Translations under genes and position numbers: made by a program
Part shown: positions 36,044 to 44,410 of the stretch, in pieces
How the letters are laid out: each line of letters opens with the position of its first letter
Position numbering within the stretch: the first letter of the stretch is position 1
Notes under the pieces: model-generated
The model's database searches: none
Told to the model about the DNA's origin: nothing
What the model saw: only the letters and a program-made list of their open reading frames with translations
Assembly: GCA_024280885.1 (NCBI GenBank)
Contig: JAJRPF010000021.1
Location: forward strand, 32,189-96,188
DNA: 64,000 nucleotides
From: Planctomycetota bacterium
Lineage (GTDB): Bacteria; Planctomycetota; JAJSAM01; JAJVHW01
Direction: 5' to 3'

Positions 36044-37099
36044 ATGACGGGAAAGATGAGAACGATGCAGCGACTGACTGTCGCGATGATCGGGGTCGCG
36101 CTGGTAGCGGGTCTCGCCACAAGAGCGGACGCTGGCGAGCGGGCCACGAAAGGCAAGACTTCAGACGCATCGACTGCGGGCGCCGCTCAGAAGAGCACGA
36201 AGAAGACGTCGGCGAGTGCGCGGAGGGCAGGCACGACGGTGCGGCTCTACGGCAACCGCTGGCACGGCGACGCCAAGTCCGCGATCAACGCCGCCAAGCC
36301 CGTCAAGAAACCGATCCTCCTCATCCGCATGCTCGGCGAACTCGACGGGAAGACCTGAAGCGCCGCACACTCACTGAGAGCCGTGACGCTCTCGGACACA
36401 AGCGTGCAGAAGCTCCTGAAAGACAAGTTCGTCACCGCGTGGGTGAATACGGAAGGCGACACCGAAGCCGGCGGATCGTTCGCGCACTCACCCTCCGACG
36501 GGCCGGGCTCATGCATCCGCGGCAACGGTCGCGCCAACCTCCAGATCCTGACGCTGACGCCAGACGGACGCATTTTCCACGCGCTCGCGGGCTTCGTCAG
36601 TTCCACGGATCTCAAGGCCGAACTCACCTGGGCGCTTGAGACGCTGGCGATGATGAAGAAGACACCCACGCTCGAGCGCGAGATGGTCGCCGAGCGCGCG
36701 CGGGACTACGTGTCGGACGGCCCACAACCGACGAGCGACACGAAGTTCGGCGCGCAGCACCAAAGCATCTTTCAGGAGCACATCGAACGGGGCGTGACGC
36801 GCGACGCCCGCTTCCTTGCAAAGCACCCACTCCTCGCGATCGCGGACTTCCGGACATCGATGCTCGGCAGCGGTGGGGCACAGTTCTTCGGATCCGCGAG
36901 CGGCTCCAAGCCAGGTGAAACCATCGGCAACGTCGGATCGCCGACGCGCGAGATGCTCGACATGACTCCCGACGAACTCCGGGAACTCGCCGAGCGCAAC
37001 AACCGCAAGGCCGAGCACGCGAAGCGTCTCCGTCGGCCCAGAACCGCCGCCGACGACACGCCACCCCGCTCGGAAGAGACACGCGCGTCGCGAGACTGA
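36044..37099 (+). CDS. secreted thioredoxin-like protein interrupted by one in-frame TGA (candidate selenoprotein)
   Basis: Two open segments, 36044-36355 and 36359-37099, lie in the same frame and are separated only by TGA at 36356-36358. The first has a signal peptide (to about ATRADA) and the start of a thioredoxin fold, KPVKKPILLIRMLGELDGKT. The second continues it with LSDTSVQKLLKDKFVTAWVN, the usual helix-strand after a thioredoxin active site, and NLQILTLTPDGRIFHALAGFV, the fold's C-terminal strands. TGA is codon 105, in the active-site loop region. A perfect 8-bp hairpin follows 15 bases later (next entry). Read through, the product is 351 residues. Start: ATG 36044, or GTG 36041 with AAGGAG eight bases before. 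Alternatives are a single nonsense mutation or a sequencing error; TGA is one base from TGC (Cys). Confidence 0.65.
36374..36395 (+). promoter_or_regulatory. possible bacterial SECIS hairpin
   Basis: CTGAGAGC (36374-36381) pairs with GCTCTCGG (36388-36395) around a six-base loop CGTGAC. The loop lies 24-29 bases after the TGA and has G in its second position; these match the general bacterial SECIS layout (apical loop some 16-37 bases downstream, G among its first two bases). Hairpins of this size also arise by chance in GC-rich genes. Confidence 0.4.
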
Positions 37100-37155
37100 C
37101 GAGGGCTCGACGGTTCGTCAGCGACGCCATGGCCGGGTCCGCGTAGGATCCGGCC

Positions 37156-40047
37156 ATGAGGGTCAAACGACGAACCATGCTCGCGGGCGGTGCCGCGATC
37201 GTGGCCATGGGGATCGCAGGCGTTTTTCTCGCGAGTGCCCCGCGCCGGACAGAGGCCAAGCAACGGGCGCGGAGCACCGGGGTGCAAGCGCCGCTCAGCA
37301 CGCGCTCGCAGACGCCGGAGGCTCCGCCTGCATCGGGGGCTCGGGAAGGCGGGTTCGTGGTCACAGTCCTCGACGCCGACAGTCTCCAACCGATCGAAGA
37401 CGCGCGTGTCCACGTCGGTCGCGCCGAGATCGCCGAGACCGACGCGCGCGGCAAGGCATCCGCACGAATCCCGCAAGACCTCGCACGCGTGACGGCTGTT
37501 GCCGAGGGCTATCAGCGCACCGTCGCTGCCGCGCCCACAGGCACACGTGAATTGGAGTTGACTCTCCTCCGGACCCGCGCGATCCGCGGGCGTGTCCTCG
37601 ACTGCAACACGGGCACGCCCGTAGCGCATGCGCGCGTCGTCGCCATCCCCGGTCTGCGCGCGGACTACGACCAAGATCGGGATGTGGAGACGCGCTCCGA
37701 CCCGCGTGGAGACTACGCACTCACGGGTCTCTCGCCCGGATTCTGGACCGTCTTCGTCATCGGCGGAACGCACGTCTCGCCGGAGATCACCGAAGTGGAG
37801 TACCTCTTCGCGGACAACCCTCTCGGCATCCGCGTGCCGCCCGGGGGCGACGCGCGACGCGACCTGCTCGTCGCGCCGACTCGCAAGCTCATAGGTCGTG
37901 TCGTCGATACAGAGGGGCGCCCTGTCGAAGGAGTGTCGGTCCGCGCCAGCAGCACCGGAACGTCGCTGCAATTCGAGTCGCGGCGCACACCAGCCCTGTC
38001 CGGATCGGACGGACGCTTCGCTGCCGAGGGCCTCCCATCTGTCGACGTCGCCCTCGCAGCGAGTTCTCCGACACACGCAATGGCACCACCGGGCAACTAC
38101 ACCTCATTTGGGATGGCCGAGGACGTCACGATCGTCGTGCGACCGAAAGTCGTCGCCAGTTTCCACGTCACCGACTCGAACGACGTGGCGATCAACGGCG
38201 CGAAGCTGGATTTCTCGTCCACGGACGGCTGCGTCTTGCGCGTGCTCGGCTCCGCGCTGACCGGCGCCGACGGGGTCGCGAGTTTCGCGGCGCTGACGGA
38301 CTTCGCACTCGACGTTGACGTCTCCGCGCCGCGGCTCCGGGCGCGGCGGGTGACGTTCGACTCCGGTGACAAGAGGATCGACACGACTGTCGTCCTCCTA
38401 CCCGCACCAGGTGCTGCAGATGCAGTCGCGCCGCCTGCGCCCTCGACGCTCGCTCCCACGGTGCCCGCACCCGCGACGCTCGGCGACGCAGGCCCTCCAC
38501 TTCCCACGCGGCTGTGGACGTTCCACGTCGTGGATGATGATGGAGACCCCATCGAACGCGGCACGGCTCGTGTCACGTGGACACACGACACGCGCGGCCC
38601 TGATAGGAACGGGAGACCGGCTGCGCGGAAACTCCCAATCTGGCGTGGCGACCTCTTCATCGAAGCACCGGAGACCGTCGAGGAACTGGCAATCGCTATT
38701 CGTGACGTCTGTGGATCGCGTGGCGAGTTGATCGGTACGGCACCAACCGACGTCACGTTCGCGTGGCACGTGGGGGCAGGCAACTCGCGTGAGATCCGGC
38801 TGGCCGCAGAGGCGGAGTGCTCCGGGATCGTCACCGATGCGCGAGGCCGCGCGCTGGCCGGTATCCGCATCGACGTGAAGGCCGGCCGCAGAGTCGAGCG
38901 CCCTGTCACGACCGACACCGACGGGCGCTTCGACGCGCGTGGCCTGCCCACCACGTCGGTCGAACTCCAGGTCTGGCAGTCGAAGAGCTTCGTTGACGTC
39001 CCCACGCTCCGCTGGGAGTTGCCCGTCGCCGACAGACGCATCGTTCTGCGCGCCGCGGGCACGGTCACTCTCCACGTGCGCGGTCCGGACGGCGAACCAG
39101 TGAACGATGCTGTCATATTCGCCAGCGCCGGAGACGGGAGTCGCGACACGCAGTCCACGACTGGTGAAGATGGCCGCGCGATGCTGGAAGGACTGGCTCC
39201 GGGAGAACGCTACGAACTTCTCGTTCGTTCCTGGAGCGACGCCACGCTGCAAGATCTCACGCTCGACGACTGGATCGCGCGAGACGACACGGTCCAGCTC
39301 TCGCGCGGATTCGTCTTTCGTGGCACCGTGGTGGACACGCAGGGGCGCTCTCTCCCCGGCGCGTACGTCGAGGTGGGCCGGATAGGAGTTGGTGGACGCG
39401 ACGGCGCGAAGGGCGCCCTCGCCGGAGCCGACGGGAGCTTCGTCATCGACTCTGTCGCCTTTGGCGAGGGGACGCTCCATGTCGCCATCGGAACAGCGGA
39501 GGCGAGCGCACCGGCGGCGTCAGGCGATGAGGCGACATTGGTCGTGGCCGTGGGCCCGTCGATACGCGTTCGACTCCCGAAACCGCAGATCCGATACGAC
39601 CGCCTCGGAACCATGCGCCTCGCCGACACCACGTCCGGACGCATTGTCTGGGAACACAGTTACGTGCGCGACACGACGATCCCGGACCTGGACGCGACGC
39701 ACTCCTACGATCTCTTCATTCGACGCCTGTCCGGGTCATTCACGTACGCCACGGATCTACGTGCCGACGGGAGTGCACTTGCGCTTGCGACGAGCGTCGG
39801 TGCGTCGATCACCGGCCGCGTCACACTCGACGGAAAGCCGCCGCAAACCTGGCCGAACGTGATCGTCGGCGATGGCGCCGTCCGCGTTCGGGCCAGTCTC
39901 GAGTCGGGAGGAGTATTCGAGGCGCGCCATCTTCCTGTGGGGACGTGGACGCTCCGCATCGAGCATACGGAAGACGGGTTCACCTACCGCGGTGAGGCGC
40001 GCTGCGCGACCGGAGAAGACATCGAGATCAAGCTGACACGAGAGTGA
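37156..40047 (+). CDS. large membrane-anchored carboxypeptidase-regulatory-like repeat protein
   Basis: 963 residues. The N-terminal signal/anchor helix MLAGGAAIVAMGIAGVFLAS is followed by at least eight beta-sandwich repeats of the carboxypeptidase regulatory-like type, recognisable by the G-x-V-x-D-x-x-G-x-P pattern: RGRVLDCNTGTPVAHARV, IGRVVDTEGRPVEGVSV, CSGIVTDARGRALAGIRI, FRGTVVDTQGRSLPGAYV, SITGRVTLDGKPPQTWP. No catalytic residues are evident. It resembles the protein at 58568-61984 and the C-terminal part of the sigma fusion in design. It is probably exposed outside the cytoplasmic membrane, binding or adhesive; this is inference. Confidence 0.8.
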   Translation: MRVKRRTMLAGGAAIVAMGIAGVFLASAPRRTEAKQRARSTGVQAPLSTRSQTPEAPPASGAREGGFVVTVLDADSLQPIEDARVHVGRAEIAETDARGKASARIPQDLARVTAVAEGYQRTVAAAPTGTRELELTLLRTRAIRGRVLDCNTGTPVAHARVVAIPGLRADYDQDRDVETRSDPRGDYALTGLSPGFWTVFVIGGTHVSPEITEVEYLFADNPLGIRVPPGGDARRDLLVAPTRKLIGRVVDTEGRPVEGVSVRASSTGTSLQFESRRTPALSGSDGRFAAEGLPSVDVALAASSPTHAMAPPGNYTSFGMAEDVTIVVRPKVVASFHVTDSNDVAINGAKLDFSSTDGCVLRVLGSALTGADGVASFAALTDFALDVDVSAPRLRARRVTFDSGDKRIDTTVVLLPAPGAADAVAPPAPSTLAPTVPAPATLGDAGPPLPTRLWTFHVVDDDGDPIERGTARVTWTHDTRGPDRNGRPAARKLPIWRGDLFIEAPETVEELAIAIRDVCGSRGELIGTAPTDVTFAWHVGAGNSREIRLAAEAECSGIVTDARGRALAGIRIDVKAGRRVERPVTTDTDGRFDARGLPTTSVELQVWQSKSFVDVPTLRWELPVADRRIVLRAAGTVTLHVRGPDGEPVNDAVIFASAGDGSRDTQSTTGEDGRAMLEGLAPGERYELLVRSWSDATLQDLTLDDWIARDDTVQLSRGFVFRGTVVDTQGRSLPGAYVEVGRIGVGGRDGAKGALAGADGSFVIDSVAFGEGTLHVAIGTAEASAPAASGDEATLVVAVGPSIRVRLPKPQIRYDRLGTMRLADTTSGRIVWEHSYVRDTTIPDLDATHSYDLFIRRLSGSFTYATDLRADGSALALATSVGASITGRVTLDGKPPQTWPNVIVGDGAVRVRASLESGGVFEARHLPVGTWTLRIEHTEDGFTYRGEARCATGEDIEIKLTRE

Positions 40048-40117
40048 GCACTCCCGCCGCGGACGCATGCAGCGATGATCGGAGTGCCGCGTGGGGCATC
40101 GCGTTAGCATCGCGCGG

Positions 40118-40513
40118 GTGAACACCCTCCTTCTCGTCTGCACGGGCGGCGCCGTTGGTTCGGGGCTGCGCTATCTCGTGGACCACGGCATGACACGCTG
40201 GGCGCTGCGCGAACACAGCTCGACGTTTCCGTGGGGCACGCTGACGGTCAACGTCGTCGGGTCGTTCCTGTTGGCGTTCGTCCTGACCGCGCGCACCGGC
40301 ACCGGTGACGGCCTGCCCGATGCGTGGCGCTTCGGGCTCGGCACGGGATTGCTCGGCGGGTTCACGACGTACTCGACGTTCAATGTCGAGACGCTCTTCT
40401 ACCTGCAGCAGGGCAAGCTGGTCCTCGCTGGCGCCAACATCGCGTTGACGCTGGTCACGTGTCTGCTCGCCGGGCTCGCCGGCGTGCTCATCGCGCGGAC
40501 GGTCCTCCCCTGA
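40118..40513 (+). CDS. crcB: fluoride channel CrcB/Fluc
   Basis: 131 residues with a GTG start at 40118 (VNTLLLVCTGGAVGSGLRYL), which matches the family start; an earlier GTG at 40091 adds nine atypical residues. Small membrane protein with four helices. Signatures: GGAVGSGLRY, FPWGTLTVNVVGSFLLAF with the pore Asn, and GLLGGFTTYSTFNVE, the Phe-box/threonine track of Fluc channels. It exports fluoride and works as a dual-topology dimer. Many crcB genes are preceded by a fluoride riboswitch; I could not recognise one in the 70 bp before this gene. Its stop overlaps the next gene. Confidence 0.95.
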   Translation: MNTLLLVCTGGAVGSGLRYLVDHGMTRWALREHSSTFPWGTLTVNVVGSFLLAFVLTARTGTGDGLPDAWRFGLGTGLLGGFTTYSTFNVETLFYLQQGKLVLAGANIALTLVTCLLAGLAGVLIARTVLP

Positions 40514-41787
40514 CGTCTCCGGCGGCATCCGGCGAACGCGTCGCGTTCCTCGACGTGCTGCGCGGCGTCGCGATCCTCGGCATCCTTCCGGTCAACGCGG
40601 CGTACTTCGCGTATGCCGCGTCGCTGGCAGAGGAAGTCGGCTATCCAGCGGGCGGCAGCGTCGCCATCGCAGCGATCATCCGGACGTTCTTCGAGTACAA
40701 GTTCATCTCGCTCTTCTCGCTACTCTTCGGCGTCGGGATCGGCATCCAATACGCGCGCGCCGAAACGCGCAAGGTCCCGTTCGGAGCGCCAATGGTGCGC
40801 CGCCTGATCGTCCTCGCGATCTTCGGAATCCTGCACGCGACGCTGCTCTGGTATGGCGACATCGTGTTCATCTATGCGCTGGTCGGGCTCGTGCTCTGCT
40901 GGTTCGCCGGAGGCGGCGCAGCCAGCCGCGCATGGGCCGGAGCGATTGCACTCTGCATTCCCATTGGCCTGCTGCTGGTCGCGATCGCGATCACGGCCGT
41001 CGGGTCGGAGTGGTTCGTCGCGTCCTCCGGAGCGAATCTTCCGGATGGAGTCGGGGCCGCCGCTGCCAGCGGAACATGGGACGCGTTCTTCGATGCATTG
41101 ATGCAGAACGACATCGATCCGGACTTCGAGATCGCCGTGTACGCCGGACCATCGTTCGCGCGCGCAGCTCTGCTGCGGACCGTCACGTGGATCTGGATGC
41201 TCATCGTCTCCAGCGTGTACTTCGTGCCGCGCATCGCCGGCCTCTGCTTGCTGGGAATGGCAGCGGTCCGCAGTGAGTGGGCGTTGGCTCCGAATTCCGA
41301 TGTGGGACGTCGGCGCTACCGCGCGTTGGCGATGGTCGTGCTCCCCGTCGCCGCCTTGTTGGAGGCGTCGTCCACGGCCATCGCACTCCAGAGCCACGCC
41401 GTGTGGGCTGCGGGGACGGCCGAGTTGCTGCACTACGTCGCGAGTCTCGGAATGGCCGCGGGCTACGCAGCCGTCATTGCGCTCGTGGTCAGTGCCCGCC
41501 CGAATGCACTCTGGACGCGCCCGTTCGCCGCAATCGGTCGCATCGCATTCACCTGTTACATCGGCCAGTCACTCGTCATGACGACGCTCTTCTACGGGCA
41601 CGGATTTGCCCTCTTCGACAGCGTGAGTCGATGGGAGCTGATGGGCATCGTGGCTCTCGTATGGTCTGCCCAGTTGATCTTGGCGCCGCTCTGGCTGACG
41701 CGCTTTCGCGTCGGCCCGTTGGAGTGGATCTGGCGCAGTGCGACTCATCTCGAGTGGCAGCCGCTGCTACGTTCGGCACAGGCATGA
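40510..41787 (+). CDS. DUF418 membrane protein
   Basis: 425 residues. The family-typical start GERVAFLDVLRGVAILGILPVN begins shortly after codon 1. No ATG, GTG or TTG lies in this frame between the crcB stop region and that motif, so a CTG at 40510 (CTGA overlap with the crcB stop) is the likely start; coupling to crcB would explain it. About eight membrane helices, YKFISLFSLLFGVGIGIQY near residue 60, and the conserved C-terminal part AFTCYIGQSLVMTTLFYGHG with the final WLTRFRVGPLEWIWRSATH identify DUF418. The function is unknown; a transport or acyltransferase-like role has been proposed for relatives. Confidence 0.9.
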   Translation: MTSPAASGERVAFLDVLRGVAILGILPVNAAYFAYAASLAEEVGYPAGGSVAIAAIIRTFFEYKFISLFSLLFGVGIGIQYARAETRKVPFGAPMVRRLIVLAIFGILHATLLWYGDIVFIYALVGLVLCWFAGGGAASRAWAGAIALCIPIGLLLVAIAITAVGSEWFVASSGANLPDGVGAAAASGTWDAFFDALMQNDIDPDFEIAVYAGPSFARAALLRTVTWIWMLIVSSVYFVPRIAGLCLLGMAAVRSEWALAPNSDVGRRRYRALAMVVLPVAALLEASSTAIALQSHAVWAAGTAELLHYVASLGMAAGYAAVIALVVSARPNALWTRPFAAIGRIAFTCYIGQSLVMTTLFYGHGFALFDSVSRWELMGIVALVWSAQLILAPLWLTRFRVGPLEWIWRSATHLEWQPLLRSAQA

Positions 41788-44309
41788 CACGGATAGCGCT
41801 GCCAGTCGACGACGTCCTCCCGGAGCTCGTCACGGCGCTGCGGGAACACGGGAGTGCCGTCCTCCGCGCCCCCACCGGCGCCGGCAAGACGACGCGCGTC
41901 CCGCCCGCCATCCTCGACGCAGGACTCGTCGGCGATCGCGCGGTCGTGATGCTGGAACCCCGCCGCGTGGCAGCGCGCGCCGCCGCACGCCGAATCGCGG
42001 AGGAACGTGGCGGGCGTGTCGGTGACGAGGTCGGATACCGCGTCCGCTTCGACAATCGGACGTCACCGCGCACACGTATCGTCATCGTCACGGAAGGCGT
42101 GCTGATACGCATGCTGCAGGACGACCCGTTTCTCGAGAGCGTCGGCGCGGTCGTCCTCGATGAGTTCCACGAGCGCACGCTGAACGCCGACCTGGCGCTC
42201 GCGTTAGCGCGCCGCGTGCGCGACGACGCCCGCCCGGACCTGCGCATCGTCGTCATGTCGGCGACACTCGACCCAGCTCCCCTCGCTGACTACCTCGACG
42301 GCCCCATCATCGTGAGCGAGGGCTTCCTGCACCCAGTCGAGATTCGTCACGCCGACCAGCCCGACGATCGTCGCATCGACGAACGCGTCGCCTCCGGAGT
42401 GCGACGCGCGCTGGCCGAGACGAGCGGCGACGTACTCGCGTTTCTGCCCGGGGTGGGAGAGATTCGCGCCACCGCCCGCCGACTCGGCGACGTGCGTGCG
42501 TCGGAAGTCGACGTGCTCGACCTCTACGGGAACCTGCCGCCGGAGCAGCAGGACAAGGCGCTCCGGCGCGGCGCGCGCCGACGCGTGGTGCTCGCGACCA
42601 ACGTGGCCGAGACGTCGGTGACGGTCGAAGGCGTCACGGCTGTCGTTGATTCCGGCTGGGCGCGCGTGATGCGCCACGATCCCGCGCTCGGAATGGACAA
42701 GCTCGCCCTGGCACGGATCTCGCAGACGTCGATCACGCAGCGCACGGGCCGCGCGGGTCGCACAGCGCCTGGAGTCTGCTACCGGCTCTGGACGCACAAC
42801 GAGGAGCGCGTTTTCCCGGCGCACCTTGCGCCCGACATTCGGCGTCTGGAGCTTGCGGGCGCGGCATTGCAGCTGCTGGCGTGGGGCGAGACGGACCTCC
42901 GCGCGTTCCCATGGTTCGAGGCACCCGAGGGCGTGCGGCTCGACGCGGCATGTGCACTCCTCGAGAGCCTTGGGGCCACGCAGGACGGGCGCATCACGGC
43001 GACCGGCCGCGCGATGTCACGCCTGCCCGTTCATCCACGCGTCGCGCGCATGTTGCTCGAAGGACATCGCCTCGGCCACGCGCATCGGACGGCCGGAGCC
43101 GCCGCTCTGCTCTCCGAGCGCGACCCATTTCGGGGCGGACTGCGCTCGCGCAAGGCGCGTCACCACAGCGACTCTGACATCGCCGATCGACTCGACGCGC
43201 TCGCCGGACGCGGCACGCCCGACGACCTGCCGCGACCGGAGCACGGCGCGCGCGCGTGGATGGAACGCGTGCGCGACGATCTCCTTGCGCTGGTCATGCG
43301 CGCCGAGGGCAAGTTGCCGCAGCCGCGCATCTCAAGCGACGAGGCCGTGGCGCGCGCGCTCCTGGTCGGCTTCCCGGATCGACTCGCGCGGCGTCGCGAA
43401 GAGGGCGCGGACCGCGCGGTGATGGTCGGTCGGCGAGGCGTGAAGCTCGCTCCGTCATGTGCTGTGCGCGACGCCGAGCTCTTCGTCTGCGTGGACGTCG
43501 ATGCCGGGCAACGCGGCGAGCGTTCGGAGGCGCTGGTCCGTGTTGCATCGGCGGTCGATCGCGCCTGGCTGCCCGACGAGCATCTACGAACGACGGAAGA
43601 CATCGAATTCGACCCATCCACGGGTCGCGTGGTCGGCACGCGTCGGACCCGCTTCGAAGATCTGATCCTCGACGAGGTCGCCGTACAGACGCCGCGTGGA
43701 CCAACGGTCGAAGCGGCGTTGGCCGGCGCGGCGGCGAAGGATCTGGACGCGGCGTTGCGGCTCGACGACGCGGACGTAGTTGCCTTGCGCACGCGCGTTG
43801 GCTGCCTGCGCGAGTGGCGCCCGGATCTCGACCTTCCCGCACTGGACGACGACGCGGTTCGCGCGCTGCTCCCCACACTCGTTCGCGGACGGCGATCGTT
43901 TGCGGAGACGCGCAAGGCGCCGCTTCTCGACCACCTACGCGGTCTCCTCGACTGGAAGCAGTTGCAGGCCCTCGACCGCGAGGCGCCGGAACGAATCCAG
44001 GTACCGAGCGGCAGCCGCGTGCGCCTGACGTACGAGCCAGGTCGGCCGCCCGTACTCGCGGTGCGCATCCAGGAAATCTTCGGGCTGCGCGCGACGCCAA
44101 CGGTGGCGAACGGTCGCGTGAACGTGCTGCTGCATCTTCTTGCGCCGAACCGGCGGGCGCAGCAGATCACGGATGATCTGCCGTCGTTCTGGGCGAATAC
44201 GTATCCGGTCGTGCGGGCGGAGTTGCGGCGGCGGTATCCGCGGCACGCTTGGCCAGAGGATCCGGTGGCGGCGAAGGCAGAGCGGCGACCGGGGCGGCGT
44301 CGGGGGTAG
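41784..44309 (+). CDS. hrpB: ATP-dependent helicase HrpB
   Basis: 841 residues from the ATG at 41784, overlapping the DUF418 stop as ATGA; the frame is open upstream but family length (about 820-840) and the start MTRIALPVDDVLPEL settle it. DEAH/RHA helicase: Walker A APTGAGKTT (K35), DEFHER box, MSATLDPAPL, NVAETSVTVEG, and motif VI QRTGRAGRTAPG. An HA2 domain and the HrpB C-terminal region with VNVLLHLLAPNRRAQQITDDLPSFW and YPVVRAELRRRYPRHAWPEDP are complete. RNA/DNA helicase of poorly known role. The third gene of the overlapping crcB-DUF418-hrpB set. Confidence 0.96.
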   Translation: MTRIALPVDDVLPELVTALREHGSAVLRAPTGAGKTTRVPPAILDAGLVGDRAVVMLEPRRVAARAAARRIAEERGGRVGDEVGYRVRFDNRTSPRTRIVIVTEGVLIRMLQDDPFLESVGAVVLDEFHERTLNADLALALARRVRDDARPDLRIVVMSATLDPAPLADYLDGPIIVSEGFLHPVEIRHADQPDDRRIDERVASGVRRALAETSGDVLAFLPGVGEIRATARRLGDVRASEVDVLDLYGNLPPEQQDKALRRGARRRVVLATNVAETSVTVEGVTAVVDSGWARVMRHDPALGMDKLALARISQTSITQRTGRAGRTAPGVCYRLWTHNEERVFPAHLAPDIRRLELAGAALQLLAWGETDLRAFPWFEAPEGVRLDAACALLESLGATQDGRITATGRAMSRLPVHPRVARMLLEGHRLGHAHRTAGAAALLSERDPFRGGLRSRKARHHSDSDIADRLDALAGRGTPDDLPRPEHGARAWMERVRDDLLALVMRAEGKLPQPRISSDEAVARALLVGFPDRLARRREEGADRAVMVGRRGVKLAPSCAVRDAELFVCVDVDAGQRGERSEALVRVASAVDRAWLPDEHLRTTEDIEFDPSTGRVVGTRRTRFEDLILDEVAVQTPRGPTVEAALAGAAAKDLDAALRLDDADVVALRTRVGCLREWRPDLDLPALDDDAVRALLPTLVRGRRSFAETRKAPLLDHLRGLLDWKQLQALDREAPERIQVPSGSRVRLTYEPGRPPVLAVRIQEIFGLRATPTVANGRVNVLLHLLAPNRRAQQITDDLPSFWANTYPVVRAELRRRYPRHAWPEDPVAAKAERRPGRRRG

Positions 44310-44374
44310 CGGTTTCGGGGAGAGGCGGGGAGAGGGACGGGGCTCGTTGTTGCACGCCCTCCACACGTCGAGAT

Positions 44375-44392
44375 CCCCTCTGTTGATTGGGG
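44375..44392. repeat. weak copy of motif D
   Basis: CCCCTCTGTTGATTGGGG resembles motif D at 11465 (CCCTCTGTTGATCG). It lies between the convergent hrpB and feoB genes and is followed by a possible hairpin (CCTGGGA 44400-44406 with TCCCAGG 44420-44426) overlapping the feoB stop. Confidence 0.35.
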
Positions 44393-44410
44393 GCAGGCAC
44401 CTGGGACGGG

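Noticed and set aside
40047..40117. Fluoride riboswitch before crcB
   Set aside because: The short leader does not show the conserved crcB-motif sequence or pseudoknot partners that I could identify.
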